NCBI RefSeq assembly: GCF_002994745.2
Contig: NC_037093.1
Span: 7,924,400 to 7,988,399, forward strand
Direction: 5' to 3'
Length of the DNA: 64,000 nt
From: Rosa chinensis
Taxonomy: Eukaryota > Streptophyta > Magnoliopsida > Rosales > Rosaceae
Shown here: positions 13,343 through 24,949 of the stretch, piece after piece
How positions within the stretch are numbered: position 1 is the first letter of the stretch
Layout of the letters: every line of letters begins with the position of its first letter
The notes under the pieces: generated by a model
Told to the model about the DNA's origin: nothing
What the model saw: only the letters and a program-made list of their open reading frames with translations
The model's database searches: none
Translations under genes and position numbers: made by a program

Positions 13343-14018
13343 GGCAATCTTTTTTGTCTTCCTAGACTTTACCTGACATATAACACTTCATTCAGGAGTC
13401 GAAACTTGAATGAGACTGAATCACCCAACTATAGAACAAAAAATTATATATGATCCAAGAATTCCTGAAGTGTTTAAACATATGGAATGAACAAAAAAAT
13501 GAACAGAATATGAACACTCATGACCTATGTAGTGTGATCAATTCATGTGAAAAGAAAATATCTTCCATGTAAGATTATAATATAACATAACTCTGCTCAT
13601 TCTTCAGATCCATGTAGTGTGATCAATTCATGTGAAAAGAAAATGTCTTCCATGTAAGATTAACATATAACATGGAAGTGGGCAATCTTTTTTGTCTTCC
13701 TAGACTTTACCTGACATATAACACTTCATTAAGGAGTCGAAACTTGAATGAGACTGAATCACCCAACTATAGAACAAAAAATTATATATGATCCAAGAAT
13801 TCCTAAAGAGTTTAAACATATGGAATGAACAAAAAAATGAACAGAATATGAACACTCGTGACCTATGTAGTGTGATCAATTCATGTGAAAAGAAAATATC
13901 TTCCATGTAAGATTATAATATAACATAACTCTGCTCATTCTTCAAATCGATGTAGTGTGATCAATTCATGTGAAAAGAAAATGTCTTCCATGTAAGATTA
14001 ACATATAACATAACTCTT
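13343..14018 (+). repeat. 338-bp tandem duplication with nested about 85-90-bp repeats
   Basis: The unit GGCAATCTTTTTTGTCTTCC... starts at 13343 and again at 13681, with few differences. Inside each unit a shorter block (GTAGTGTGATCAATTCATG...) occurs twice. The unit starts a few bases after tRNA copy 3, but the second copy has no tRNA in front of it. Confidence 0.9.
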
Positions 14019-14042
14019 CCCATTCTTCAAACCCCCTTGATA

Positions 14043-14074
14043 GACTATTTGGTTTCTGTAGTGGTATGATTTTA
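14043..14074 (+). pseudogene. tRNA-Pro 5' half relic
   Basis: ACTATTTGGTTTCTGTAGTG followed by GTATGATT resembles the first half of the neighbouring tRNA-Pro genes (CATTTGGTCTAGTGGTATGATT) with a short insertion. The anticodon arm and 3' half are missing. Confidence 0.5.
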
Positions 14075-14538
14075 CTTCCAATACCTTTCCCACTTCTAAC
14101 AATGTACCTACACGGAAGTCAACTCAAACAAACTCAAGACTTCAATTTAGTTCTCCAAATAACTAGCTTCCGACAACAGTCTCCCCGCTAGCAGTACGAT
14201 TCCATATGTGAATTCATACTCATTACCGTGAACTAAACTTAATTTTAAGATCCTAGTGTATTCCTTTACATAAATTTTATAGGCTGCCCTCAAACTAAAA
14301 CTATTGTAGTACTATACCAATGATATCGCTCAACAATATCGCAGTCTTTCGATGCGGGGACTGTTAATTCCACCTTCTGTTTTACCATGATACCATATCT
14401 TGTGGAAAATGCATACCACCAGTAATCCAAAATGATGGAAAAGAAAAGTAATTGGACCAAGCAGGGACCACGAAAACAAAACAAAACAAATCAATTATTA
14501 CGCTAATGACGTATTAGACATGTACATTATCATAATGA

Positions 14539-14610
14539 GGGCATTTGGTCTAGTGGTATGATTCTCGCTTTGGGTGCGAGAGGTCCCGAGTTCGATTCTC
14601 GGAATGCCCC
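14539..14610 (+). tRNA. tRNA-Pro (UGG), copy 4
   Basis: Identical 72-nt gene followed at once by CATTTTTT. It stands 1.2 kb beyond copy 3, after the tandem-repeat block. Confidence 0.97.
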
Positions 14611-14811
14611 CATTTTTTCGCTACTTTTTATTCTACTTCTTATTTCTTCCCTTTCCTTTTTAGCCAGATACCCACAAAATAAAACACAGTTTTCTTCCTA
14701 AGAACTTGAACGGAGCACAAAAATTAACCAAACTACAGAGCACAGTCTCATACAGAATCACGCTTTTTTTTTTCTTTTTTTTTTTTGTGGAAAATAATCA
14801 CGCTTTCTTAC

Positions 14812-15050
14812 CTGAGAAAAGTTTGCTGCGCTTCCATCTGATCCTTCTCTTCATCATCTCTGCACATAAACAGAAAACAGAGTGAAAAATGATGATGTGA
14901 TCGCGCGGTTTGACTCTGTACATGGAGTCTCTTAAAACATTTGGTTGAGACTTTGAATTACTTTCTGGGTGGCCAGACACTGCACGGTGAGACATAGAGA
15001 AGAGAGGGAGAGAGTTTGATTGCCATGGCGGGGTTTGATTCCTTTCACGT
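14812..15050 (-). other. Possible spliced minus-strand transcript (two short exons)
   Basis: A segment with good splice borders (acceptor TATGTGCAG before 14859, donor CAG/GTAAG after 14812) could be a 48-nt exon. Upstream on the - strand, ATG-led sequence near 15025 could be a first exon. Further upstream, near 15130-15170, there are an E2F-like TTTTTCGCGCC motif and TGGGCC (site II-like), which are common in plant housekeeping promoters. I recognise no protein and cannot find later exons, so this is tentative. Confidence 0.2.
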
Positions 15051-15419
15051 AGGTGATGCCAAAAGGGAAAGTGAAAGGGCTCTCTTCTCTCTCCCTCCTG
15101 CGCTGATCACCTTCTTCTTCACTTTGTTGTGCTTTATTTTTCGCGCCGCGTGGTTTGGACTGGGCCTCTCGAATCTTCCTCTCTTGGATTTATCTCCCAC
15201 GAACCAATTACATCATCATTTTATATTTCGAAATACGTGGCAATTCAAGTTTTTTTTTCTCATTCTCAAAAAAGAAGAAGCTTGTGTTTGTTTGTGTTTT
15301 TTTTTTTTTTTTCCTTCTTCTCTCAAGTCAAGTTTTCTAGACCCAAAATGGTCCAAGTTTGCTTTATGAAAGATATGAACGACTCTGATCGAAGCAAAAA
15401 AAAAAGGACAAATCCCGTG

Positions 15420-15700
15420 TCATGAATAATCATTTTGAGTCTTCAAGGACGACTACAATTGCCATTAACACAATTGATAACAAGTTCAGAGTCACCATCC
15501 ACCAGAACATGCACACGGACATCTCTTAAAGCAATGCTCTCCACCAAGAGGACATTTGTGTGACCAATGAATCCTTCTTCAATCAACAATAACATTACAT
15601 CTTTCAATATGAAACCAGCAACAACAACACCGTTCTACGTAACGCCACCATCAAAATTAACTTTAAAAGTGTCACTAGGAGGAGGATCCCATTTGATCAG
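15420..15700 (-). pseudogene. RNase H-like (RVT_3) fragment of a non-LTR retroelement
   Basis: The - strand reads KWDPPPSDTFKVNFDGGV, then after a frameshift VESIALRDVRVHVLVDGDSE and LVINCVNGN. This order (WxPP..KxNxDG, then ES-AL-D, then E-D-S--V/L) matches the RNase H-like domain found at the 3' end of plant LINEs and in stand-alone copies. One stop and one frameshift show that it is dead. Confidence 0.6.
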
Positions 15701-15899
15701 AGTTTTAGGATGTTGGCGACTATAATCATTAGAAGCTTGTCCAATAAAGGCTATCTCAACTTCAGATTTTGAGTGGCAATACTTATAGGATATTAGTAGT
15801 ATTACAAGTCTACTAATGTGTTGAATTAGTCTACTTCTCTGTGGAACTAAATTTACTTGATGTAACTGATGTACTGTAGAACTGTGCTGCAAGTTTAAA

Positions 15900-17038
15900 G
15901 ATTTTTTTTTCCTTATATAATTAGATTTTCACTATTGTAGGACACTTAGTGGAGTGGCTGTCCAAAAATTAACATTTGTCAGAGATATAACAAGTGGACT
16001 ATATATTACGCAAGACATCAATTCTTGAAGGCCATTGCTGTTCTTCAATTTACTACATTACACTACATGTGTGGTTAGTGGGGTTGGTGGTAATAGTGGG
16101 GTAATTAGAGAGTTGCTTCTCACTGGGATGTACCACAAATACACCTCAACTTCTCCATTTTATAAAGAATTTGACCCATCACCATTTCACATGTCAATCG
16201 AATCATTCACAACCATATTAATACAAAACAACTTTTTGCACTCTATACTCCTCTCTTTCATTTTTCTATCTTTTCTAGTTTAGTTAATATGTGACTTCCA
16301 ACAAATACATAATTTTAATAAAAATTGAGAAACACTAACACACAAAATTTAAGAAGACGATCCAAATATATCCTTTCATTTTAGGCCGTCTATTTTGTTT
16401 GTCTATCTGTGCTACTAACCAATACTGTCATTTGCATCAATTTAGCATTATGGCTCACATGCGAAAGCATAACACCAAGTGAAATTGACTGTAGTAACAC
16501 ACATGGAATTAGCTAAATGGGTAAAAGATACAGACGTGATCATGTGAGGTTTTATTTAGTTAATTTCAATTCTTGATCGACAACGTATGAGTTAAAAAGG
16601 AATAACCGAGGTTAGGGGCAGCACCAACCAAACTGCACATTGCTCTTTCACCAAAGGAAAAAAAAATAAAAATGCACATTGCCTCACCAGACAAGAACAC
16701 AGACATTGCACATTGCACACTACACTACACAAACTCAAATTTGTTAATCAAAATTATGAAATCCAAAGTCTGTACATTACAATTCATAGAGTCAAATTCT
16801 GTACATGACACTCAAATCATAGTATCCAACACTACGTTTTGAGACAAGGGTGCAGCAAAGACCCATAGGTCAACCAAAGCAATAGATACCTAGTCTGCAT
16901 GAAGCACATAACAGAAGACGATGGTCAGATATTGACAAACGCGAGGAGGCAAACAGCAAAAGTCACTCCAAAGCAGATTGAAAATCCACACTCTACAGAA
17001 CTGGAACATCGTCATATGTTGAATACGAGCAGGACAGC
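15900..17038. other. Intergenic plus ARL8 3' UTR
   Basis: AT-rich sequence with no recognisable gene. The stretch from about 16860 to 17038 is probably the ARL8 3' UTR. Confidence 0.5.
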
Positions 17039-19329
17039 TCAATTTTTGGCTTTTGAATGCTTTACAAGCCAATCAATGACGGTATCAATGTTGGTGGAGT
17101 TCTTGCAAGAAATCATGAAGCAACAAACTTCCCTATCAGTAATGGACTTGAGCTCCCTGCACGCCAGAAAAGGATCCTTATTACAAAATCCATATATGAA
17201 GTGCACAGCAGTTAATAGCCATTGGAAAATGAACAGTACATGTCATTTCCCAAGCTGAAGAATGTAAAAATCAATGTTGCCAGCCTGTTTTATGCAACAT
17301 GACAATTATGATCATGTTCCATCCGATACAATGGGTGAATGGAATATGTATCAAACAGAAGAAGTTCGTAAACAAGGCTTGGACAAATACTCTCCACTTA
17401 CATTTGTTCTGTCAAATCTTCCTTGGACAAAGCTTCCTTTTTGTCAATCTTGTTACCCAGTACAAGCAATGGAATGCCACTAAGCGATGGCTTGCTCAAC
17501 AGATCATGAAGTTCTCTTCTCGAAACAGGTAAGTTGTCATAATCAGCAGCATCCACAACATAACTGCAACATGGAAAAATCAGAAGAATAAGTAGGTGAT
17601 AGAAATATAGCACAACATACTGGTGACTTAACATGTCAATTAAAACACAGGTGCATGAAGAGTCATGCAGGAAAAGTTTATGTCAGTAGTAAAAGGTAAA
17701 AAGCATAAAGAAAGCAAGGCTTTCAAATAAATTCAGTTACAAAGGTCAGATCAACTTAAATCTCAGCAGAAAATTTGCTTATAAAAGGTAAACATCTTAC
17801 AGAAGAAAAGTAAACACATGGAAAATACAAACATCTCTAGTATCTGACCAGCAATACTACAAAGACATGCTGAAGAAAGAAAAGAGCATTTGAATGATAT
17901 ATGCAGTTGCCTACAAAAACATACAAAGATAGAGACATACACAATAGAAGAAACTGCTCGACAATATCTTTCCCACATGCTTCGAAACCTTGGTTGACCA
18001 CCAAGATCCCACAGCTTTATAGTGACGTTCCCTTTTGTAACTTTCCTCATATTGAATCCAACCTGTAGACAAAGAATATGCCTTTCTTGAGTGAGATATT
18101 TAAAGAAATACATGATCAATAACCGTGGAAACAAAATAGCAAATTTTGAAAAGAATCACATTTTCTGACAAAATTAAAGGCCTCAGAGGGTAAGATGCAT
18201 TCTTGAAAAAGATGACATACCGTAGGGATCATGTCTTCACTATATCCACCAGTCTTTAGAACAAGATCAAGAAACACACGACGAGATCAGTATCAAACCA
18301 AAATCCAGAGAAACAAGCATACAGTATGTATTTCATCCCAGAAAACATAGCTACTTACTGCAATAACATTCACAAGAGATGTTTTCCCGGCATTTTGAAG
18401 GCCTATCAAAGATAGCTCCATTTCTTGCTTGAAAAAGAGGCTACAAGTGGGGAAAAGAGGAACTAGTAAGAAAATAGTTTAAACAACTGTAATAGGTTGT
18501 CACTGATAAAAATTGATGTCTAACGAACAGATTCAATATTTTACTCATGACATCGCTCTATCCTTCCATAAATTGTACAACTGACAAAAATTATCAAGTT
18601 CAGTGGCTTCTTAGTTATCAAGTTGCCAGGTATCTTCCACAAACCAATGTAGTAATCACCAAAATAAGGTTGAAACCAAGAAATTAAGAAGATGTCGCTC
18701 AAAGTATGTCTTGACATGTTAACAAGTAATCATTATGGAACATAAACTGGACACAATTCGGCACCATTATGTATCCAAACGTTTCAAGCCTATCCAAGCA
18801 AAACACCATACCGACTTACAACAACATTCTCCAAAAGAGCAAATCAATTACGAAGATCACAAAACAATCAAAGGAATCAGGATTAAAGCCTCTAACTTCC
18901 CTAATCTACAAAGCTCCACCAACATCATCACACAAATTAGAAACACTCAAATACAGAGCCAGGATCAAAAGCTATGCTTCTGACACAAGTTTGAGTACAA
19001 TAAACAACCATGAGCATTGTCCTCAGATCAATTCCATCTCCAAACTATCTCTGAATTCAACGTCTCGACAAACCAAAAATTCCAGACTCAAAATCTCAAC
19101 TCTTTTCTTCATTCCCCTGTTTCGTTTCAAATTCCCCATATATTTTTCTCATTAACCAAGCACCAAGCAACAAAAAAAATCTAAAAAGAATACGAATTTC
19201 CGCAAACAATTCAAACACAATTTCAATTTCCCAGCATCCAAAACAATGAAAACAAATAGTCAAAAAAAAAAAAAAATTGAATTAACTTTACCTTCTTAGC
19301 CAATTGAGAAAAGCTTCCCACAACCCCAT
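17039..19329 (-). CDS. ARL8: ADP-ribosylation factor-like GTPase 8 (ARL8)
   Basis: Six exons (19329-19292, 18440-18359, 18253-18221, 18062-17941, 17563-17402, 17156-17039) join in frame to 184 aa plus stop, the usual ARL8 length. The N-terminal helix [13 protein letters not shown] is followed by the P-loop GLQNAGKTS (residues 26-34), the switch I region with [14 protein letters not shown], the switch II motif WDLGGQ (69-74) and the NKID guanine motif (129-132). All nucleotide-contacting motifs look intact. ARL8 is a small GTPase tied to endolysosomal or vacuolar membranes in eukaryotes; in plants it is also known as a host factor used by tobamoviruses for RNA replication. The start is fixed by the conserved MGLW N-terminus. 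The first intron is long (about 850 bp) and the third coding exon is only 33 nt. Confidence 0.96.
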
Positions 19330-21000
19330 TGGTAACTCAAAAACTCAAAAACCCCAATACAACAAACCCCAACTCAACAGCTGCGTCAGATTAAAGGGTT
19401 TCCAACGAATTTCAGAGTTTCAAAACTTGGTAACGGAAATTTAACAGCTTTTTGAAACAAAGAGGAAACAGTATGATGATGAGGATGACAATAATAATAA
19501 TAATCAGACAGGAATCGAAGAATGTTGGAGTTTGTTCGTTTCTCTCCACGCGCGGAGGGGGAGGTGGAGGGAGACTGTCGGGGTGATGGGAGGGGAGTGA
19601 TTGGAGGAGGAGAGAGACGCGCGGAGGAGAAGGTGGGGGGTGGGTGGGTGGGTTTTGTGGTGGTGACAAAAATCGAAGGTGGGGGATCGGTGAAACGAGG
19701 TCGTTTTGTTTGGGGGTCGATTTTGTCGTGGTTAGGCGGCTCCGAGTTCCAGGCTGCAGCTAGCTCATCATTAAATCGCCAGGTTGGCTTTTTTGATTGG
19801 AGTGGGAGGGGAAAAGTCTCATTGGGGGTTGGGATCTGTTGTTTCTCAACTTTGTTTGTTGTCTCCTTGGCTCCTGCTTAGATTAGTGACACGTCTACAC
19901 ACAGACATACATATATTCATTTTTATATACCCATTGATTTCTAATACCTTGGGTCAGGAGGTTGTATGTATCATTGAAAGTCTACATGATGAAATTTGAG
20001 AAATAGTGTTTTAGTTACTCTTTTTTAATTGACGGGCCAGACTATTAATACACTAATGTGATAGTTTGATGTAACTTTTTTTTTGAAGAGTCGTGATTAG
20101 TGAATTTGCTAGATGCATCTTTATAATTACCCAAATACTTGTTAATTTTTAAATATGATGATAATTAGATTAGAACTCTCACTCCATTGATTGTTAATAT
20201 ATGGAAAAGTAAGCTCGGTCACTACTTGCCTAATTCTCTGAATAGCTTCGATAAGTCTGAATATGTCTAACCTTTTTGTTTTTGTTTTTTTGTTCTTTTA
20301 TTTATTTATTTGGGTGATTGTGAATTTGTGATGTTGAATGAGGTTGGTGAGGGGAGCGGTATTTCCATTATCATCTCAAGTCTTTGAATAGCTCTTATAT
20401 AAGGTACGTCGACCCAATCTCCCATGAAGAGAGAGAGAGAGAGAGAGAGAGTATGAATCACATCCCTCATCCATGTGGCAAATTTATGAGCCCTATCTCA
20501 ATTTTGGTTTGAGCCTAGCATGTAACATTTCCTTCTTGAATATATCTGCACATACTTGTATTGGATACGAAACAATACCCACGTTAAACTAAACCATACT
20601 TACCCTAATCTTAAGCTAAGCAAGATCTGTGATACTATATATCCAAACCATTTTACATTGGCCCATGTCTTCTAGCCCAACTAGGCATAGCTAATTATAT
20701 TCAAGCCCTATAGACAGGTGTCGCTTGCTTCCAGCTGTAAGGACCTTGATCCCAAGTAGTTTATATGCTATACTGAATCCCATTGAATCCCATTTTGAGA
20801 CATGAATGAAAATATGAACGAACTTATTTTGAATTTCCTCTTTTTCCCTTTTGCATTTTCCTTTGTTCCTATCAATCAGTCTATGGACCAACTAACCAAA
20901 AATGGACACCATAGAGAAATTCAATTCGGGGCCCAAGTAATAATAGTGGTGCTGAATTAAGCAGCAACATGGCAACAGGTATCGCACTCTTGCCGTTGCA
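19330..21000. other. ARL8 upstream region and intergenic DNA
   Basis: Next to ARL8 the - strand is very pyrimidine-rich (about 19530-19670), typical of a plant 5' UTR or core promoter. Open frames on both strands there come from this skewed composition. A (GA)n run lies at about 20429-20453. The rest is AT-rich and shows nothing clear. Confidence 0.4.
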
Positions 21001-21011
21001 ATCATTTACAC

Positions 21012-21021
21012 TATATATAAA
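21012..21021 (+). promoter_or_regulatory. TATA box upstream of a small ORF
   Basis: CTATATATAAAG is a strong plant-type TATA element. It would place a transcript start near 21045, ahead of the short ORF at 21256. Confidence 0.4.
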
Positions 21022-21255
21022 GTAGCCAGGAAATTACATGCATGAGAGCATACTGGTACTAAACGAGGACAAGTGTGAATTTCTATGCAGTAGGAAGCAT
21101 CCTAGAAGCAGCTCAATCTTGTGTTATTATGAGCAAAGATCCAAGCACTCTAATTATAAGTACCTCCTACCAGACTAGCCTGCCTTTCAGTCATTCCTTT
21201 AGAACTACTCCAATTTCTGTGCATGCAATTTGGGTTGATCGACCAGGAAGGAGGG

Positions 21256-21420
21256 ATGGCTCTTCTGCTGCTGATTTGCGAGGGGCTGAGTGGCTTAGTT
21301 TCGACTATTTGGGATCTGCAAGAGATGCGTTTTGCAGCCGTTTTTGAAGATGTTAGCTTTCTTGCACTCACAGTTGTCTTGGCTGCATTATCCTGCTTCA
21401 TTGCTACTAGGAGATCATAA
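21256..21420 (+). CDS. Hypothetical 54-aa membrane peptide
   Basis: The frame starts at an ATG in good plant context (GGGATGGC) and ends at TAA. It begins MALLLLICEG and has a hydrophobic C-terminal stretch (FLALTVVLAALSCFIA) that could span a membrane, followed by a basic TRRS tail. An upstream in-frame ATG at 21223 is possible but in poor context. A TATA box lies 240 bp upstream and an A-run at about 21527 downstream. I recognise no family. Other ATGs in the leader argue against efficient translation, so it may be non-coding. Confidence 0.25.
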   Translation: MALLLLICEGLSGLVSTIWDLQEMRFAAVFEDVSFLALTVVLAALSCFIATRRS

Positions 21421-21621
21421 GAGTTGCAAATGCTATTGTACTAAATTTGTTCTAAGCCAAGGGATTGGCTCCCTTTTGTATATATAGTTATATACTACCT
21501 TCCTACCTATGCTTGTTACATTTACATTAAAAAAAAAAAAAATTGTTGAACTTTCTCTGCGTTCAAAGTCTTAGATAATTTATTTCTTCTTATTGATATT
21601 GACATTATACATTGTAGTATA

Positions 21622-23627
21622 TCAAGTATCAATCTGAACTTGAACACTTGCCTGTGGTTCATCTTTTGTGACCTTAAAGCTTAGTGTAGCTGAGGAATTG
21701 GTGTCATTGTCTTCAGCTGTAACCTCATAATCTCCATGAAACAAGGAAACGTCTATAAATCCCTGACCATCAGTTGTCATTTCCAGAGTCCCCGTTTTCC
21801 ACTCGGCAATCAGCTTATCCACAACATCTCCTGATGAAGTGTTGTTGAAGTTCTTATCTACAAGAGTGGTTTCATTAAAACCAGCTGTGATTGGACCTAC
21901 GAACATGATGATCCCTTGGACTGCAGGATGCGAATAACCCTCCCTTAGTACCTCTTCCAAGTACTGGGCCTGCACACAAACAATTTGATAAGTAACCTTA
22001 TTGTCGGCTTGATATACATTGTTGGTCATGTACCGACATGTTAAGTTTGTGCATGTCAAATTATTGTATAACATGGTATCAGAGCTGTAGTACGCTGCAC
22101 AGATCCTGCAACCGAGGTGGAGCTAGCTTAACCTATAGGGATGCTAGATTCTCTATCTCTAGTTTTACTTCTCTGTCTTTACATATTGTAGTATTGCTTA
22201 AAACAAATTATTAGAATTACCTGATATGGGCCTACTCCCACACTCACTTCTGTAATCCATATTGGATATCCAGTTGCACCTAAAAAGTCTAAAACAGATC
22301 TCATGTAAGCAAGATTTGGCTGACCAGAACCAAAGTGACCTTGCAAACCTATTCCTGCTGTCAGATTAGCATTTCCAGGATATGACAGGATCTCTTCAAG
22401 TTTCTTCCTGTAGTTGGCTGGACTTGATGCCTCGTCGCCACTATATTCCATGGTATTATACTCATTCATGAACATCATTGTGCCAGGATCAAGCTGTTGA
22501 GCTGTGTAGTAGAATGCTGCAGAAGCGTTCTCGCCAAGTTTATCCTCAAAGAATCGGAAGTGAAGATTCTCATTCATTACATCCCAAGCAATTAGTTGTC
22601 CTCTGTATCTAGAAACCACTGAATTGATTCTCTGTGCTGATGCTGTTCGTAGTTTCTCGGGGGAAATGGTACTGTTAACCCAGCCAGGCTGCATTTTTGG
22701 ATCATCCCAGAAGACATTGTGACCTCTAATAGATATGCCATTCTCTTTGGAAAATTTCACCATGCCATCTGCAATAGTATAGTTTTCTTGGCCTTCTATT
22801 TTCTCAGTGCTGTACCACTTCATCTCATTGGTGAAAGTGGTATATCTAAATCTTGATGCAAACCAATTCTGGTAATCGGTGCTTGTGAGGATGTTATGGT
22901 TCATGCAACATCCGAATGGGAAGTCCGACTTCGTCTGCTTGATGGACACTTTAGCACCTGTAAGAGGAGCTTTATTTGCCTGAGTTACCTGCAACCTCAC
23001 CTTACTCTTTCGTCCCTGCAGGGTTTAAATCAATTGAGGACTTCATAAAATGACACGACACGAATTTCCTCTCTATATGTCAAATGTGATGTGCATAACA
23101 AGGATCTCGGTTTACCTCAATAATGCTTTTGTCTTGGTGTGATTTCCATTCCTTCTTGGTGAATGGCTGTAACGAAACATTGTCCACCCATATTTCCACT
23201 AATGTATTTTTGCTCTACATAGGAGATGCATGTAAAAAAATTCATTTAGTCCAAAAACTAATTGGAACTTGACCTTAAAAAGGATTAGAAAACTTTGGAT
23301 TATGTTAGATTTGCAGTCAAGGATCTCTACGCACGGATTCCTCTAAGCAATCAATGATTTCCAAAAGAAGGAGACGATCCAAACTTCATATTTCACTTTA
23401 CCTCAAAAAAAATCTCAACCAAGCTTGTGAAATTTGCTACTATGCCACCTTTTAGCAGGGTCCAGCAACCATGCTCAGCTACCACATCACCACCACGTAT
23501 GTTTTCGCCGGTGGGGAACTTAAAAACAACAGCTACAATCTCACTTCCTTCACTGACTTGGACAGAAGCTGAAATTTAAGCAAACTATCAAAACCATGTA
23601 ACAAATACAATAATCAAATTGACACTA

Positions 23628-23667
<40 letters not shown>

Positions 23668-24286
23668 AGTAAGTTGATGGTTCTGAAATTGTTTACCAGA
23701 AAGAGTATAGATTTTCCCTTGCTCAACTTGAACCTTCTGCGAGAAACTGTTTGATGCAGTTTTTGATATTCGTTCTCTGATTTTTCCTTGTCCAAATGCT
23801 TTCCATCCTTCAATGTTGTGATTAACTGGGTTAACTATAATCCCTCCTCCATATAAAGCTTCTAGGGGCTCTTTCAAGCACTGTTTGACCAAAATGATAA
23901 AAATCAACAATGCTTCTAGGGGCTAATGAATATTCGCAATACTCTAGTCATTAACAACTTCATATCTTTATGTTTCTATATGTTTGATGATTACAGTATG
24001 AGTTAATAAAGTCTTGCCTTTGTTGTAGTGGTGTAGTTGTAGGCAGAAGCAGAGGTCCCATCCCCTGTAACAGAAAACATAATTAGCAAGAACATACTGC
24101 AAAAAACATTAGTTACAACTTACAACTATGTTTCAGAAAAAATAAAATTTAGATAATCCACATGCTTAATCATCAGTTTTCTTCCCACGGTTAAAATATA
24201 TTGAACCATAAAGATCGAGAGAGAACAAAACCAAAATACAGAAAAATGCAGGCAAGCAATAGATTGGTGCAAGCTTCTTTAAACAT
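21622..24286 (-). CDS. GH10 endo-1,4-beta-xylanase with N-terminal CBM, paralog 1
   Basis: Seven exons (24286-24232, 24064-24018, 23880-23697, 23568-23402, 23214-23116, 23015-22221, 21969-21622) join to 564 aa. A hydrophobic N-terminus (about 19 residues) is probably a signal peptide, so the enzyme should be secreted to the cell wall. Residues about 35-180 form the carbohydrate-binding module (YGGGIIVNPVNHNIEGW, then VEIWVDNVSLQPF). The GH10 barrel follows: EMKWYSTE, RGHNVFWDD, the acid/base Glu in DVMNEN (about residue 333) and the nucleophile Glu in WITE (about 440). It acts on xylan in plant walls. The second intron starts with GC (AAG/GCAAGA) at 24017, a GC-AG intron. The C-terminal region lacks the CYRMCLTD motif kept in the other two copies (it reads AGFNETTLVDKNF). 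An in-frame stop just upstream of the ATG supports the start. Confidence 0.93.
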
Positions 24287-24360
24287 CTTGATCAATCACT
24301 ACTTCACAACACAAACAGCACTGCGGTGGTGTTTGCCCAAGAATCTGCAATATTTCGAAA

Positions 24361-24370
24361 AGCTATATAT
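24361..24370 (-). promoter_or_regulatory. Candidate TATA box of GH10 paralog 1
   Basis: The - strand reads GCATATATAGCT about 80 bp before the ATG, a reasonable TATA position with a short leader. A second AT-rich TATA-like stretch overlaps the CA repeat at about 24432-24459. Confidence 0.3.
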
Positions 24371-24717
24371 GCTCTGTTGGCTCTCTGTATATCCCTCATT
24401 AGTAGAAGGTGTATAATATGATTTTCTCAAAGCGCACACACACACACACATATATAGTAATTCATGAATGCATTCCACACATTAGGTAAATGCATCTAGT
24501 TTGACAGTCAAACCACCTCAGCTATTCTCACTTAGTTTGACTGTCACGCTGAAAAATTTCTTTGTTGAATGTTTTTTGTTTTTTCTTCTCGGATGAATGC
24601 TCTCTTTGATAACAAGTTTAGGAATTCGAGTGTTCTTAAAGAAATCTCGGCCAAAGCTAGAACTAGACGTGGAGCGTTAGGTGAAGGGGACTAAGACGCT
24701 ATACATTATTATGCAAA

Positions 24718-24934
24718 ACCACCACAAGTGGTCAAGTTGGTAAGAGACTCCAGGTGTGGAACCCCCATACCCGGGTTCGAATCCCGCCGACACTTATTGG
24801 AGTTAAATCCCAATATATTCTTGGTGGCCAGGGGGGAGGAAGGGTTCTGACAAGATTCCCCGAGCACGGATTAGTCTCTGGGCCTAGGATGCATTTGAGG
24901 ACACCGTGTGATTGAACAATAAAAAAAAAAAAAA
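24718..24934 (+). mobile_element. tRNA-derived SINE with 15-bp target duplication
   Basis: The body begins with an A-box-like TGGTCAAGTTGGTAAGAG, has a perfect B box GGTTCGAATCC at 24774-24784, and ends in a run of about 14 A. ACATTATTATGCAAA occurs at 24703-24717 and again at 24935-24949, an exact target-site duplication. Length about 217 bp. It has the full set of SINE features and looks fairly young. Confidence 0.92.
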
Positions 24935-24949
24935 ACATTATTATGCAAA

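Noticed and set aside
13343..14018. CRISPR-like or satellite array
   Set aside because: Only two long units with smaller internal repeats; this is a plant locus with a simple tandem duplication.
19412..19881. Open frames on both strands upstream of ARL8
   Set aside because: They are caused by the purine/pyrimidine-skewed 5' region; repeated Pro/Ser or Gly/Glu content and no splice context.
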